Below, one piece after another: positions 40,421 to 49,734 of a stretch of 64,000 nt of DNA. The notes beneath the pieces are model-generated. The model ran no database searches and was not told the origin of the DNA. It worked only from the letters and a program-made list of their open reading frames with translations. Source of the DNA: CAYXDR01 sp046498185 (GTDB lineage Bacteria > Desulfobacterota > DSM-4660 > Desulfatiglandales > Desulfatiglandaceae); contig JAWOBE010000039.1 in assembly GCA_046498185.1 (NCBI GenBank), positions 1-64,000 on the forward strand, in the 5' to 3' direction. Numbering within the stretch: the stretch's first letter is position 1; each line of letters opens with the position of its first letter. The translations under genes and the position numbers were made by a program.

Positions 40421-41806
40421 TCATTTGCCCAAGCAGAATCGACTGAAGATGGTATCCAGCAAATCGTTCGTGGTGTTTTCTCCGGTTATTTCGCCCAGGG
40501 TTTCGATACAGTCTGATAATTCCGAAGCGATTATTTCCATGGGTGCACCCCGCCGGCTTGCGTCCGCGGCGGCTGCAAGAGATTGCGAAGCTCTTTCCAA
40601 TGCATTGAGATGCCTCGCGTTGGCCACTGCATGTGAACACAAGGATTCTGAATCTGACTCTGCCACTGTTTGAAGGATGGCTGCCTTGAGCTTTTCGAGT
40701 CCGGTTCCGGTGAGGGCCGAAATCGATACCTTGGGGATATCGGGATAGCGCCGGGCAACTATTTCTTCGTCCAACGCGGATGTCAGGTCTTCTTTGTTCA
40801 TTACAATCAACATGTTTTTGTCCCTGCAGCGGTGCAGGATTTCAATGTCCCCGTCTTTCAGGTCCCGGCTCCGGTCGAGGACGACAAGGACTAGATCCGC
40901 TTCATCGAGTCTCCGCCGACTGAATTCAATCCCGAGGGCTTCAATCTCATCCGGTGCCTGCCTGAATCCGGCGGTGTCAGCCAGCTTGACCGGCAGGCCT
41001 TCAATGGATATCACCGATTCGATAATATCCCGGGTTGTGCCGGGCATAGGCGTAACAATAGCCCTCGGTTCGTCGAGCAGCATGTTAAGGATGCTGGATT
41101 TGCCTACGTTCACGCACCCCGCGAGAACGGTATCCACTCCATCGATCCATACCCTGTTGCTTGCCCCTGAGCGAATCAATACTTCCATGCGGGGGATTAA
41201 ACGGTTTTCGACGATATCGGCAAGTTTTTCAGCGGGCATGATTTCCGCCTCTTCATCGGGAAAATCGATAGCTGTTTCGACATGGGCGGACAATTCCAGC
41301 ACTTCTGCGCGCAACCTGTGGATTTCCTTTCCCAACGCGCCCTGCATCTGGCGGGCGGCCATTCTGAGACCTTTTTCCGATCTGCTGTTTATCAGATCCA
41401 CTACAGCTTCGGCCTGAGTCAAATCGAGCCTGCCGTTGAGAAAAGCCCGCAGAGTGAATTCACCGGGTTCGGCCTGCCGCACGCCGCACTTCACAACCAA
41501 CCTCAAAATTTTTGAAAGAAGGAGGTATCCGCTGTGTGAATTTATCTCCACCACGTCCTGTTTGGTAAAGGAATTAGGTGCATACATGCAGGTAAGCAGT
41601 ACTTCGTCTATCGTTTCACCGGATCGGGGGTCGATGATGTGGCCGAGATATAGTCTATGGCTTTGCAGTCGGTTGACTCGTTTTTTCGGTTTGAAAATAC
41701 GGTCAATCACAGAAAATGCACCGGGTCCGCTTATTCGTATGATTCCTATTCCGGCAGTCCCGAGCGGGGTCGAGATTGCTGCGATGGTGTCATGTGTGAT
41801 GGACAT
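40421..41806 (-). CDS. mnmE: tRNA uridine-5-carboxymethylaminomethyl modification GTPase
   Basis: MnmE acts with MnmG to modify U34 of several tRNAs. The 461-residue protein has the N-terminal folate-binding domain (TIAAISTPLGTAGIGIIRISG), the helical domain, the embedded GTPase with P-loop GCVNVGKSS, the PGTTRD switch and MNKEDL, and the C-terminal FCLGK (family CIGK) with its catalytic-type Cys. It is the last gene of the rpmH-rnpA-yidD-yidC-jag-mnmE block, with an apparent terminator between jag and mnmE. Confidence 0.96.
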   Translation of the reverse strand: MSITHDTIAAISTPLGTAGIGIIRISGPGAFSVIDRIFKPKKRVNRLQSHRLYLGHIIDPRSGETIDEVLLTCMYAPNSFTKQDVVEINSHSGYLLLSKILRLVVKCGVRQAEPGEFTLRAFLNGRLDLTQAEAVVDLINSRSEKGLRMAARQMQGALGKEIHRLRAEVLELSAHVETAIDFPDEEAEIMPAEKLADIVENRLIPRMEVLIRSGASNRVWIDGVDTVLAGCVNVGKSSILNMLLDEPRAIVTPMPGTTRDIIESVISIEGLPVKLADTAGFRQAPDEIEALGIEFSRRRLDEADLVLVVLDRSRDLKDGDIEILHRCRDKNMLIVMNKEDLTSALDEEIVARRYPDIPKVSISALTGTGLEKLKAAILQTVAESDSESLCSHAVANARHLNALERASQSLAAAADASRRGAPMEIIASELSDCIETLGEITGENTTNDLLDTIFSRFCLGK

Positions 41807-41855
41807 ATTATCGGAGTGGTGGTTTTAGTTAGTTTCCAATCCGGAAACTTCGCTG

Positions 41856-41882
41856 TGCCCATCCGGCATTTCCGGATGGGCA
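41856..41882. repeat. REP-like hairpin GCCCATCCGG
   Basis: TGCCCATCCGG and CCGGATGGGCA form a perfect 11-bp stem with loop CATTT. The same ten-base stem with loop TATTG is at 52404-52428. There is no T-run on either strand. Confidence 0.7.
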
Positions 41883-41896
41883 CTAGTTATTGAATA

Positions 41897-41934
41897 ATTC
41901 CGTCCCAGGCCCAGGCTTGGTCCGGGGACGGAAT
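41897..41934 (-). terminator. Hairpin downstream of jag
   Basis: ATTCCGTCCC (41897-41906) and GGGACGGAAT (41925-41934) form a perfect 10-bp stem five bases after the jag stop. The U-tract is poor (only ATTATT follows), so termination efficiency is uncertain. Confidence 0.55.
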
Positions 41935-41938
41935 AGGA

Positions 41939-42592
41939 TTATTTGTTTGGGATTATTACTACTTTTTTAAGCATCCCTTCACCTCTGCTGGTGGTGGTAA
42001 GCTGTTGCTGATCTTTAAGTGCAATATGCACAATACGCCTGTCATGGGGGTTAAGGAGCCCGGTGCTCATGGGTTTTTTTGATTTTCGCGCTTTTTCTCC
42101 AATATCAAGAGCCATCTGAATAAGATAGTCTTTTCTCCGGCGACGGTAATTTTCAGAATCTATAATCAAATGGATTTTTCTGTCGAGATTTTTCGAAACT
42201 ATCTTGGTGACGATGAATTGCAGGGCGTCAAGGGTGCGTCCTTTGCGCCCGATCAACAGACCGGATTTATCCCCGTCTATGCAAAGCTTCACGATGCCGT
42301 CGGCTACTTCGGCTTCGACCTCTGCGCCTTCCACGGGGATCAGCGAGAGGATATCTTCAAGGGTATTTTTTGCGACTTTCAATATTTCATCATCGCCGGT
42401 TTGGGCAGGCGGTTCTTCCCTGGCGATCGAAATTCTGACTCTGGCTTTTTTGCCTCCGACAAGGCCGAAGATACCGGGTGAGCCCGGTTCTATGACTTCT
42501 ATGCTGATATCGTCGCGGGGTACGTTCAATTTGCGGCATGCGTTTTCCACTGCTTCTTCGGTGGTTTTGCCTTCAAATTCGAATGGTTCCAT
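41939..42592 (-). CDS. jag: Jag/KhpB RNA-binding protein
   Basis: The 217-residue protein has the Jag_N domain (EFEGKTTEEAVENACRKLNVP, 4-24), a KH domain with the GRKG-type loop LLIGRKGRTLDALQFIV (about 110-126) and an R3H domain (PHDRRIVHIALKDQ, about 180). KhpB-type proteins bind RNA and influence cell shape and division. I choose the ATG at 42592 with GGAGG 6 nt upstream. It directly follows yidC, as in many bacteria. Confidence 0.93.
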   Translation of the reverse strand: MEPFEFEGKTTEEAVENACRKLNVPRDDISIEVIEPGSPGIFGLVGGKKARVRISIAREEPPAQTGDDEILKVAKNTLEDILSLIPVEGAEVEAEVADGIVKLCIDGDKSGLLIGRKGRTLDALQFIVTKIVSKNLDRKIHLIIDSENYRRRRKDYLIQMALDIGEKARKSKKPMSTGLLNPHDRRIVHIALKDQQQLTTTSRGEGMLKKVVIIPNK

Positions 42593-42608
42593 TGTGATCC
42601 TCCACAAA

Positions 42609-44270
42609 CTATTTCGATCTTTTTATGATATGGTATTGCTGGCCTATAGAGATAAGATTGTTGACCAGCCAGTACAGTACAAGGCCCGAGGGGAAATTTA
42701 TGAAAAAGAAAGTAAAAATCAGCGGAAGGAACATCATCATTTTCGCTTGGGCGGGATCGCCGGGTGCCGGAGTCATTTTCTGCTGCAGGAACATGGAAGC
42801 TCCCATGAGAAGCGTAAGCACGGGTATCCCATAAGGAGGCGACATCAACGGCACGCTGAACGGGAAACTGAACAGGCGGTCGGGTGCGGATAGGTCGTCG
42901 ATCCAGAGGAAAAACGGAGCGTGTCTCAACTCTATAGCGCTTCCTAGCACCCTGAACAGTGCGAAAAATACCGGTAGTTGGATAATCATGGGCAGACAGC
43001 CACTCATAGGGTTTATCTTGTAAGTCCGGTAGAGGGTCATCATCTCCTTGTTCATCGCCTGGCGGTCGTTTTTATATTTCTCCTTCAATTTCATGAGCCT
43101 TGGTTGCAGCTTTTTCATCTCCCCCATGGATTTGTAACTTTTGTGAGTAAGAGGCCAGAAGAGAATTTTAACCAAAATTGTCAAGACTATAATCGCAAGG
43201 CCGTAATTATGGAGGAATTTTTCGAAGAATCTAAGGATATAAAGCAGGGGCTTTGCTATGACGTCGGTCCATCCGAAGTTGATTGCCTTTGCGAGTTTGT
43301 TCCCCTCGTTTTTCAGCACACCCATGTCTCTCGGCCCGAAGAAAAGGGAGTATTCCGAAGAGGTAACGCCGCCGGGCTGGATCGGAACCGGTTCCGGGAT
43401 ATGGACGCCTTCAAGGATGCCGGAAAGAAGTTTTGTCCCGGTGAACAATGAATTTGATTGCGTCCCTGGAACTATCGCGGACAGGAAATATTCATTTTCG
43501 TACCCAAGCCAGTTTATTGTTCCTTCGATTTTTTCTTCTTCCTGGACTTTTTTGATTTTGAGTTCTTCCAATTTTTCGTCTACAAGAACCGCGAGCCCGC
43601 GGAATGCGTAATAACTCCGGTCCGCATCGGGCGGCAGGTATCTCAACCTTGTGGTGAAGGATCCTTTTATAGGGTTCCGAGTGAGATTGCGGGCCTCTAT
43701 GTCCAGTTTTATGGAATACCTGTCGGGAAAGAATCGAAAAGTATAGATGGATTCTATCCCTTCGGTGGATCTGGATCTAAAAACTAATTCTTTCGGGGAT
43801 CCGTTTTCGTGAAGCACCAGAGAGCCCTGATCCACTTCGCATGTTGCAGGATCAGAGGCGCTGGGAGCATCGGGGATGTAACCGATCTGGACCGGGAGCG
43901 CCTGATCGGGGCTTAGAGATATCAGCTCTATCAGCGGAGAACCAGGATCGCTGGTCCTCCGGTATTTCTTCAGTTTGAAACTTGTAAAGGTAGGCCCTTC
44001 GGTGGATATAACCGCGTTGTAGAGTGGGGTGTCGATCTCCACAAGTTTGCGTTCAGCCCGGGACGCCGGCTGATCTAAAGGCTTAACCTGGGGTTGTTCG
44101 GGCTGTTGCTGAATTTGTGGAGGAGCGGACCGCTCGGAAAATGCTTCTTGTGCATTTTCAGACGTAGCTACCGGTCTGGGGGAATGTTCACGCTCGGGTG
44201 AAAACAGATAGGACCAGCCTACAAGCACAAGAAAAGATAACACAAAGGCCATCAAAGTTCGTTTTTCCAT
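42609..44270 (-). CDS. yidC: Membrane protein insertase YidC
   Basis: The 553-residue Gram-negative-type YidC has an N-terminal membrane anchor (7-24), a large periplasmic domain (about 40-330, with a Pro/Gln-rich linker near 50-70) and the conserved insertase core of five segments with LAIIVLTILVKILFWPL and MKKLQPRLMKLKEKYKND. It inserts membrane proteins with or without SecYEG. It lies about 105 bp after yidD and 16 bp before the jag start. Confidence 0.96.
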   Translation of the reverse strand: MEKRTLMAFVLSFLVLVGWSYLFSPEREHSPRPVATSENAQEAFSERSAPPQIQQQPEQPQVKPLDQPASRAERKLVEIDTPLYNAVISTEGPTFTSFKLKKYRRTSDPGSPLIELISLSPDQALPVQIGYIPDAPSASDPATCEVDQGSLVLHENGSPKELVFRSRSTEGIESIYTFRFFPDRYSIKLDIEARNLTRNPIKGSFTTRLRYLPPDADRSYYAFRGLAVLVDEKLEELKIKKVQEEEKIEGTINWLGYENEYFLSAIVPGTQSNSLFTGTKLLSGILEGVHIPEPVPIQPGGVTSSEYSLFFGPRDMGVLKNEGNKLAKAINFGWTDVIAKPLLYILRFFEKFLHNYGLAIIVLTILVKILFWPLTHKSYKSMGEMKKLQPRLMKLKEKYKNDRQAMNKEMMTLYRTYKINPMSGCLPMIIQLPVFFALFRVLGSAIELRHAPFFLWIDDLSAPDRLFSFPFSVPLMSPPYGIPVLTLLMGASMFLQQKMTPAPGDPAQAKMMMFLPLIFTFFFINFPSGLVLYWLVNNLISIGQQYHIIKRSK

Positions 44271-44375
44271 AGGACTCCCTGACCGATGGAATATTGAAGC
44301 CCATGAGAGGCTTTAAACCATAGGTGAAAACTGCGGGCGAAGGTCCCCGCGAAATTTTAATCGGCGCAGGCATGC

Positions 44376-44624
44376 TCAAGGAAGGGGATCATAACCGCCT
44401 GGATGAAACGGATGGCACTTGATGATCCGCCGAAAGGCCAGCCAACAGCCTTTTACCAGCCCGTATTTTTCTATCGCTTCACGGGCATATGCGGAACAAG
44501 TCGGGTAAAAGCGGCAGGAGGCAGGCCAAAGAGGAGACAGCAAAGTCTGGTAAACCCATATCATGGCGATGGCCAGATACTTAATTTTACTTGACGAACT
44601 TTTTATCAAGGACGATAGGTTCAA
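44376..44624 (-). CDS. yidD: Membrane protein insertion efficiency factor YidD
   Basis: The 82-residue protein has the family core MIWVYQTLLSPLWPASCRFYPTCSAYAREAIEKYG and ends with CHPFHPGGYDPLP. It is a small membrane-associated protein that helps YidC. Its frame overlaps the end of rnpA by 38 bp; a later internal Met could be the true start, but overlaps of this type are usual at this locus. Confidence 0.93.
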   Translation of the reverse strand: MNLSSLIKSSSSKIKYLAIAMIWVYQTLLSPLWPASCRFYPTCSAYAREAIEKYGLVKGCWLAFRRIIKCHPFHPGGYDPLP

Positions 44625-44937
44625 GTTCCTCTTTAGTCTTTCGGTAGTTTAGATAAGCGACATCCTTTTTTGCCACGAAGACAAAATCATATCCCCGGGG
44701 TAAACGGGGCTTATTTAATCTGAAGAATTCTCTCAGGAGGCGCTTTATTCTGTTCCTTGTAACCGCGTTTCCGACCTTTTTGCCGACTGTAACCCCCATT
44801 CGTGTGATATCCAGGCCGTTTTTCCCTGTTATTACGACGAAATGTGTCGTGTGATACCTTTTGCCGGCCCGATTCAATTTGACAAAATCCGGCCTCTTCA
44901 ATAACCTCTGAGTTTTCGGAAATGTAAAAAATTCCAT
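44587..44937 (-). CDS. rnpA: Ribonuclease P protein component
   Basis: The 116-residue basic protein has the RNase P signature, VGNAVTRNRIKRLLREFFR (about 53-71), preceded by RMGVTVGKK. It binds the catalytic RNA to mature tRNA 5' ends. It sits 25 bp after rpmH, the usual order. Confidence 0.95.
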   Translation of the reverse strand: MEFFTFPKTQRLLKRPDFVKLNRAGKRYHTTHFVVITGKNGLDITRMGVTVGKKVGNAVTRNRIKRLLREFFRLNKPRLPRGYDFVFVAKKDVAYLNYRKTKEELEPIVLDKKFVK

Positions 44938-44962
44938 ATTGATCGGAGGCCGTTTGACACTA

Positions 44963-45109
44963 CTAGAAATTATAGGCTACAGTAAGCCGTTTCCGCCCTT
45001 TAGCCCTTCTCCTTTTCAATACATTTCTACCGCTCTTGGTTTTCATTCTGGCCCTGAAACCATGGGTACGGGCTCTCTTAATGTTGCTGGGTTGATACGT
45101 CCTTTTCAT
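44963..45109 (-). CDS. rpmH: 50S ribosomal protein L34
   Basis: The 48-residue L34 begins MKRTYQPSNIKRARTHGFR and ends RLTVAYNF; it is normal apart from the last three residues. I start at 45109, not at the upstream Met of the open frame. A good promoter lies about 40 bp upstream. In many bacteria dnaA is next to rpmH; here mreB is the divergent neighbour instead. Confidence 0.97.
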   Translation of the reverse strand: MKRTYQPSNIKRARTHGFRARMKTKSGRNVLKRRRAKGRKRLTVAYNF

Positions 45110-45148
45110 GATCTGAATCTTCTTTCTGGGCGAATTAATTAAAACTAT

Positions 45149-45178
45149 TATATAAGCATGTGGCCGGCAGCTTGTCAA
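45149..45178 (-). promoter_or_regulatory. Promoter of the rpmH operon
   Basis: A perfect TTGACA (45173-45178) and TATATA (45149-45154) with an 18-bp spacer read toward rpmH; TTATAT with 17-bp spacing is the alternative -10. Confidence 0.65.
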
Positions 45179-45275
45179 GACCAAACCCTGTACCCATTTT
45201 ATGTTTGCTAAATCTTAATACTTCGGATACCTATCACACTACGAATCCGGTGTATAGAGAAAGGAGATGCAGCCT

Positions 45276-46310
45276 ATGTTGTTCGATCCTATATTAGGTC
45301 TGTTTTCAAATGACTTGGCGATTGATCTGGGTACTGCGAACACGCTTGTATACATGAAGGGCAAGGGAATTGTGCTGAGCGAGCCCTCGGTCGTCGCAGT
45401 CAAAAAAGATGACAAGGGCGCCAACAAAGTACTGGCGGTGGGCACCGAGGCAAAAATGATGCTTGGCAGAACGCCTGGAAATATTATCGCGATCCGACCT
45501 ATGAAAGATGGAGTGATCGCCGATTTTGAAATAACCGAGGCGATGCTGCGCCATTTCATTCGAACCGTACACAATCGCAGAACCCTGGTTCGGCCGAGAA
45601 TCATAGTGTGTGTGCCGAGCGGGATCACACAGGTGGAAAAACGAGCGGTTAGGGAGTCGGCTGAGTCGGCCGGTGCAAGAGAAGTCTACCTGATAGAGGA
45701 GCCGATGGCCGCGGCCATCGGGGCGGGCCTGCCGATCACCGAGCCCACTGCAAATATGGTTGTCGATATCGGGGGAGGTACGACTGAAGTGGCTGTGATT
45801 TCGTTGGCGGGCATCGTCTACAGCCGCTCGGTGCGTGTTGCCGGCGACAAGATGGATGAAGCGATACTCCAGTATGTCAAGAGGAAATATAATCTCTTGA
45901 TAGGAATAAGAACGGCAGAGATTATCAAGACCACTATAGGCAATGCCTATCCGGAGGAAAATGTCGAAACGATTGAAGTCAAAGGCCGGGATCTGGTTAC
46001 AGGCATTCCCAAAATCCTCGTTATAGACTCCGAGGAGGTTCGAAAATCAATTTCAGAACAGATAGAGACGATAGTCGAAACCGTGCGCATCGCGCTTGAG
46101 CAGACGCCGCCGGAACTGGCTGCGGATATCGTGGATAGGGGAATCATATTAACCGGCGGCGGGGCGTTGCTGAAAAACCTCGACATATTGCTGCGGGAAG
46201 AGACCAGACTGCCTGTAACGGTCACAGAAGATCCTCTTTCGGCTGTGGCGGTGGGTTCCGGCAGGGCACTTGACAATATAGCCATATTGAGAGAAGTTTC
46301 CATTAGATGA
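45276..46310 (+). CDS. mreB: Rod shape-determining protein MreB
   Basis: This actin homologue of 344 residues has DLAIDLGTANTLVY (phosphate 1), the MVVDIGGGTTEVAVISL loop and TGGGALLKNLD (adenosine region). It directs peptidoglycan synthesis along the sidewall as a membrane-bound filament. The ATG at 45276 has AAAGGAG nine bases upstream; an ATG at 45267 abuts that sequence and is too close. It opens the mreBCD-mrdA-rodA cluster. Confidence 0.96.
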   Translation: MLFDPILGLFSNDLAIDLGTANTLVYMKGKGIVLSEPSVVAVKKDDKGANKVLAVGTEAKMMLGRTPGNIIAIRPMKDGVIADFEITEAMLRHFIRTVHNRRTLVRPRIIVCVPSGITQVEKRAVRESAESAGAREVYLIEEPMAAAIGAGLPITEPTANMVVDIGGGTTEVAVISLAGIVYSRSVRVAGDKMDEAILQYVKRKYNLLIGIRTAEIIKTTIGNAYPEENVETIEVKGRDLVTGIPKILVIDSEEVRKSISEQIETIVETVRIALEQTPPELAADIVDRGIILTGGGALLKNLDILLREETRLPVTVTEDPLSAVAVGSGRALDNIAILREVSIR

Positions 46311-46446
46311 TTGCTGTTCCGGCGTTTGAAACCGCTATCCGGCCGGGAATTTGTAGTTTCTCCGGTTGAAAGCTTGCCGGTGTTGAGTCCTTAACAGATA
46401 AATCGAATTTAGAATTCCTTCGTGACGGTCCAGCCGGTCCGTCTGC

Positions 46447-47289
46447 ATGAGACATACTTTGAAGGTACTGGAAGGTTTAAAAAGTATATGGTTATGGGCG
46501 ATTATTGCTGGAGTGGTCATCTTGCTTTTTGCGTCCGGACCCGATGTGCCTTCAGGATGGAATTATTTCGAAAAGGGCGTCATCGAAGTCACCGCGCCGG
46601 TACAAAAGCTGTTCGCCAAGACGTCCCGCGCGGTAAAGGGGTTGTGGGAAGGATATTTTTTTTTCGTTGGTTTGCGTGAAGAAAACGAGAGGCTCAGAAA
46701 GCAAGTCGAGGAGCTTTCAAAAGCAAACAGTAATTACAAAGAAATGCTGGCGGCCCATGAGCGGTTGACTGACCTTCTTCAGCTCAGGCGTGAACTTCCA
46801 GGCCGGGTGGTTGCCAGCAGGGTTATAGGAAGAGATCCGACGGGCTGGTTCAAATCAATAATTATAGACAAAGGCCAATCTTCCGGAATTGAGGTGAACA
46901 TGCCTGTCACCCATGCATTTGGGGTTATAGGCAGGATTGTAGCCGTTTCGCCGAATTATTCCAAAGTACTCCTTATAATCGATCAGAACAGTTCTGTGGA
47001 CTGCCTGATCCAGACAACGCGTGAGAGGGGGATGTTCAAAGGTTTTTCCGCAGAAGTCTGCAGTCTGGATTATGTCACGAAATCAAGCAAGGCGAAGCCC
47101 GGCGATACGGTAGTCACCTCCGGTCTAGGGGGTGTATTCCCAAAAGGACTGCCGTTGGGGGAAATCATTTCGGTAAGGAAAAACCCGGGGAGTCTTTTCA
47201 AAGATATAAATGCAAGGCCCTTGGTGGATTTTTCCAAGCTTGAAGAAGTGCTGGTTGTTATTGGAGAAGACATATCGACAGTAAAGTAG
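46447..47289 (+). CDS. mreC: Rod shape-determining protein MreC
   Basis: The 280-residue bitopic protein has an N-terminal membrane segment (about 13-32), a coiled coil (EENERLRKQVEELSKANSNYKEML, about 78-101) and the beta-rich periplasmic domain (VIGRDPTGWFKSIIIDKG; VVTSGLGGVFPKGLPLGEI). It links MreB to PBP2 and MreD. The gap of about 135 bp from mreB is without a clear terminator. Confidence 0.93.
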   Translation: MRHTLKVLEGLKSIWLWAIIAGVVILLFASGPDVPSGWNYFEKGVIEVTAPVQKLFAKTSRAVKGLWEGYFFFVGLREENERLRKQVEELSKANSNYKEMLAAHERLTDLLQLRRELPGRVVASRVIGRDPTGWFKSIIIDKGQSSGIEVNMPVTHAFGVIGRIVAVSPNYSKVLLIIDQNSSVDCLIQTTRERGMFKGFSAEVCSLDYVTKSSKAKPGDTVVTSGLGGVFPKGLPLGEIISVRKNPGSLFKDINARPLVDFSKLEEVLVVIGEDISTVK

Positions 47290-47291
47290 GA

Positions 47292-47912
47292 ATGGTAAAG
47301 TTTTTGTTTTATTTCGCTTTGTGGACGGCGGGGGCGATTTTCAGCCTGGTGAGAGGGAATTTCGTCGGTGATCTGACAGGCGATGCTTTCATCCCGGATT
47401 TACCGGCTTTGCTTACCGTGTTTCTGGTCATTTGTTCCAGCCCCAAGACAGCGGCTTTGTTCGCGTTTTCTCAGGGATTGTTGGTGGATTTTTACGCCGC
47501 TGGACTACGGGGATTGTTCACGGGTTTTTATCTTGTAATTTTTTGTGTTGCGTTGCTATCCTGTAATTTTTTTGATATTCACCATGCCAAAGGGCAGTTC
47601 ATTATTACTTCCCTGGCGTTAGCTATTGGAAAGGCGTTTTTTTTCGTTATTGTTAATCTAGTTTCACCGAATTTCATTTTTCATTGGTCCTGGATTTGGC
47701 AGGCGGCTTCAGCGACTGTTGTAACCGGAATGTTTTCCCCGCTCATTATTTCCGTTCTACAGGTGATCAGGCGTCATTATATCCCTGATTGGATGAATGG
47801 GTTCGAAGCCGAATTTGATGAAGTCGGAGTATTGCCCAGGCTCTGGCGGCCGTGGAAAAAAGCCGGCGACGGTTCGGAGCCGGAAGATTCGATAAAAAGT
47901 GAGAAGCTCTAA
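47292..47912 (+). CDS. mreD: Rod shape-determining protein MreD
   Basis: The 206-residue protein has five or six membrane segments in the first 165 residues, with GLLVDFYAAGLRGLFTGFYLVIF typical of MreD, and a cytoplasmic charged C-terminal tail (NGFEAEFDEVGVLPRLWRPWKKAGDGSEPEDSIK). It starts 2 bp after mreC and overlaps mrdA by 14 bp. Confidence 0.9.
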   Translation: MVKFLFYFALWTAGAIFSLVRGNFVGDLTGDAFIPDLPALLTVFLVICSSPKTAALFAFSQGLLVDFYAAGLRGLFTGFYLVIFCVALLSCNFFDIHHAKGQFIITSLALAIGKAFFFVIVNLVSPNFIFHWSWIWQAASATVVTGMFSPLIISVLQVIRRHYIPDWMNGFEAEFDEVGVLPRLWRPWKKAGDGSEPEDSIKSEKL

Positions 47913-49725
47913 ATTCGATAATGTTTCAGGTGCGTCGTTCAACCGGCGTATTATCCGGGCATCCATAGCGGTGATGCTCGTGTTTGCTGTATTGGTGCTC
48001 AGGCTGTGGTTTATGCAAATATTCAACGGGCCTGAGTATCGCGATAAGTCCGAGGGCAACCGAATCCGCCTCCAGAGCATACCTCCCTTCAGGGGGATGA
48101 TTTATGATCGAAACGGTTCTGTGCTGGTTGACAATCGTCCTGCCTTTGATCTTAACGTTATTCCCGAAGAAGTGTCGGATCCGGATAAATTGCTTGAAAG
48201 CCTGTCCAGCTTGATCCCTCTTGATGTCGAGGGGGCCAGGCGGGTATTGAACAAAGGACGGAAAAGTTATCCTTTCAAGGCGGTTTGCCTCCGAAGTGAT
48301 TTGTCGAGGGATCATATCGCGGTTTTGGAAACACATGGATTCAATTTGCCTGGTGTATTGATAAGTGTTCGTCCTCAGAGGGAATACGTGCACGGTGATT
48401 TTGCTTCCCATGTCCTGGGGTATCTCGGGGAAATCAACCGGGAGGAACTTCGCAGCGGTGATTTTTCGGGTGTCAGAGCCGGGGATTCCATCGGCAAAGC
48501 CGGGGTCGAGATGGTGTGGCAGTCGTTGCTCCAGGGAATTCGTGGTGGGAAGCAGGTGGAAGTTGATGCGTCAGGAAGGGTGCTGCGTATATTTTCGCGA
48601 AAGCAGGCGGTGCCCGGTTCGGCTGTTCACCTGACGATCGACAGCAAACTCCAGTCAGTCGCGGAACAAAATCTGAGAGGGAAAATGGGAGCCGCAGTGG
48701 CTATGGATCCGCACACGGGGGCAATTTTAGCTATGGTCAGCAGTCCTTCCTTTGATCCGAACTGCTTCGCATCCGGGATAAAAGAGTCCGAATGGAGGCG
48801 GATAAGTTCTTCGAGCCGGTTCCCATTACAGAACAGGGCGACGTCCGGTCAATACCCGGCGGCCTCGGTGTTCAAGATCATAATGGCGGTTGCCGCATTG
48901 GAGGAAGGTGTAATCGAGCCGGCCGAAAAAATCTTTTGTAACGGTCTTTTCAGAATCGGAGACGCCTCTTTCCGGTGCTGGAAGAGGAGAGGACATGGAA
49001 AAATCGATCTTTACCATGCCTTGGTGGAGTCGTGCGATGTTTATTTCTACAAGGTCGGTATGCGTCTGGGGGTTGATAAAATAGCCGATTGGAGCCGCCG
49101 ATTCGGGTTAGGTTCAAGAACCGGCTTTGAACTGGGCGGGGAAAAACCAGGGTTGGTTCCCACCGATGAATGGAAAAGAGACCGATTCGGGGTTTCATGG
49201 CAGGCAGGTGAGACAGTATCTCTTTCAATAGGTCAGAGTTTTCTTTTGGTTACGCCTCTCCAGGTTTGCTCCATGATGTCCACCCTTTTCAACGGTGGAA
49301 TTCTTTATCGTCCCCAGATCACCAAATTGGTAGGGACACCGGAGGAAGCCATCTACAGCTTCAAACCCGAAGAGGCCAGCAGAATCAACGTCAGCGGCGA
49401 AACGCTTTCTCTTGTAAGGAAGGCGTTGGTAGGTGCAGTGAATGACAGGGGCGGCACCGGGAGACAGGCACGTCTTGAACAAACTACAGTGGCAGGAAAA
49501 ACCGGAACCGCTCAGGTCGTGGCACTTGACAGAAGTAAGCTTCTCGAAACCGAAGGAGATATACCGGAGCGATTTCGAGATCATGCCTGGTTCGCAGCGG
49601 CTGCTCCCGCCGTAGATCCGAGAATTGTAGTGGCGGTGTTGGTGGAGCACGGCGGGCACGGAGGTAGTTCAGCGGCTCCGATAGCTCGGGAAATGATAAA
49701 GACTTACCTGAAATTGGACTCCTAG
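47899..49725 (+). CDS. mrdA: Penicillin-binding protein 2 (elongation transpeptidase)
   Basis: The 608-residue PBP2 has an N-terminal membrane anchor (about 19-40), the dimerisation domain (RGMIYDRNGSVLVDNRPAFDLNVIPEEV) and the transpeptidase domain with the SxxK motif PAASVFKI, SxN as SCD and GKTGTAQ. It cross-links sidewall peptidoglycan with RodA. The start is GTG at 47899, overlapping mreD by 14 bp. Confidence 0.94.
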   Translation: MRSSKFDNVSGASFNRRIIRASIAVMLVFAVLVLRLWFMQIFNGPEYRDKSEGNRIRLQSIPPFRGMIYDRNGSVLVDNRPAFDLNVIPEEVSDPDKLLESLSSLIPLDVEGARRVLNKGRKSYPFKAVCLRSDLSRDHIAVLETHGFNLPGVLISVRPQREYVHGDFASHVLGYLGEINREELRSGDFSGVRAGDSIGKAGVEMVWQSLLQGIRGGKQVEVDASGRVLRIFSRKQAVPGSAVHLTIDSKLQSVAEQNLRGKMGAAVAMDPHTGAILAMVSSPSFDPNCFASGIKESEWRRISSSSRFPLQNRATSGQYPAASVFKIIMAVAALEEGVIEPAEKIFCNGLFRIGDASFRCWKRRGHGKIDLYHALVESCDVYFYKVGMRLGVDKIADWSRRFGLGSRTGFELGGEKPGLVPTDEWKRDRFGVSWQAGETVSLSIGQSFLLVTPLQVCSMMSTLFNGGILYRPQITKLVGTPEEAIYSFKPEEASRINVSGETLSLVRKALVGAVNDRGGTGRQARLEQTTVAGKTGTAQVVALDRSKLLETEGDIPERFRDHAWFAAAAPAVDPRIVVAVLVEHGGHGGSSAAPIAREMIKTYLKLDS

Positions 49726-49734
49726 GGTCTCCAA

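Noticed and set aside
44188..44379. Minus-strand frame in the yidD-yidC gap
   Set aside because: Runs into yidC in another frame and has no ribosome-binding site or family.
45110..45275. Chromosomal origin between rpmH and mreB
   Set aside because: Too short, no DnaA-box cluster or AT-rich unwinding element recognised, and no dnaA.
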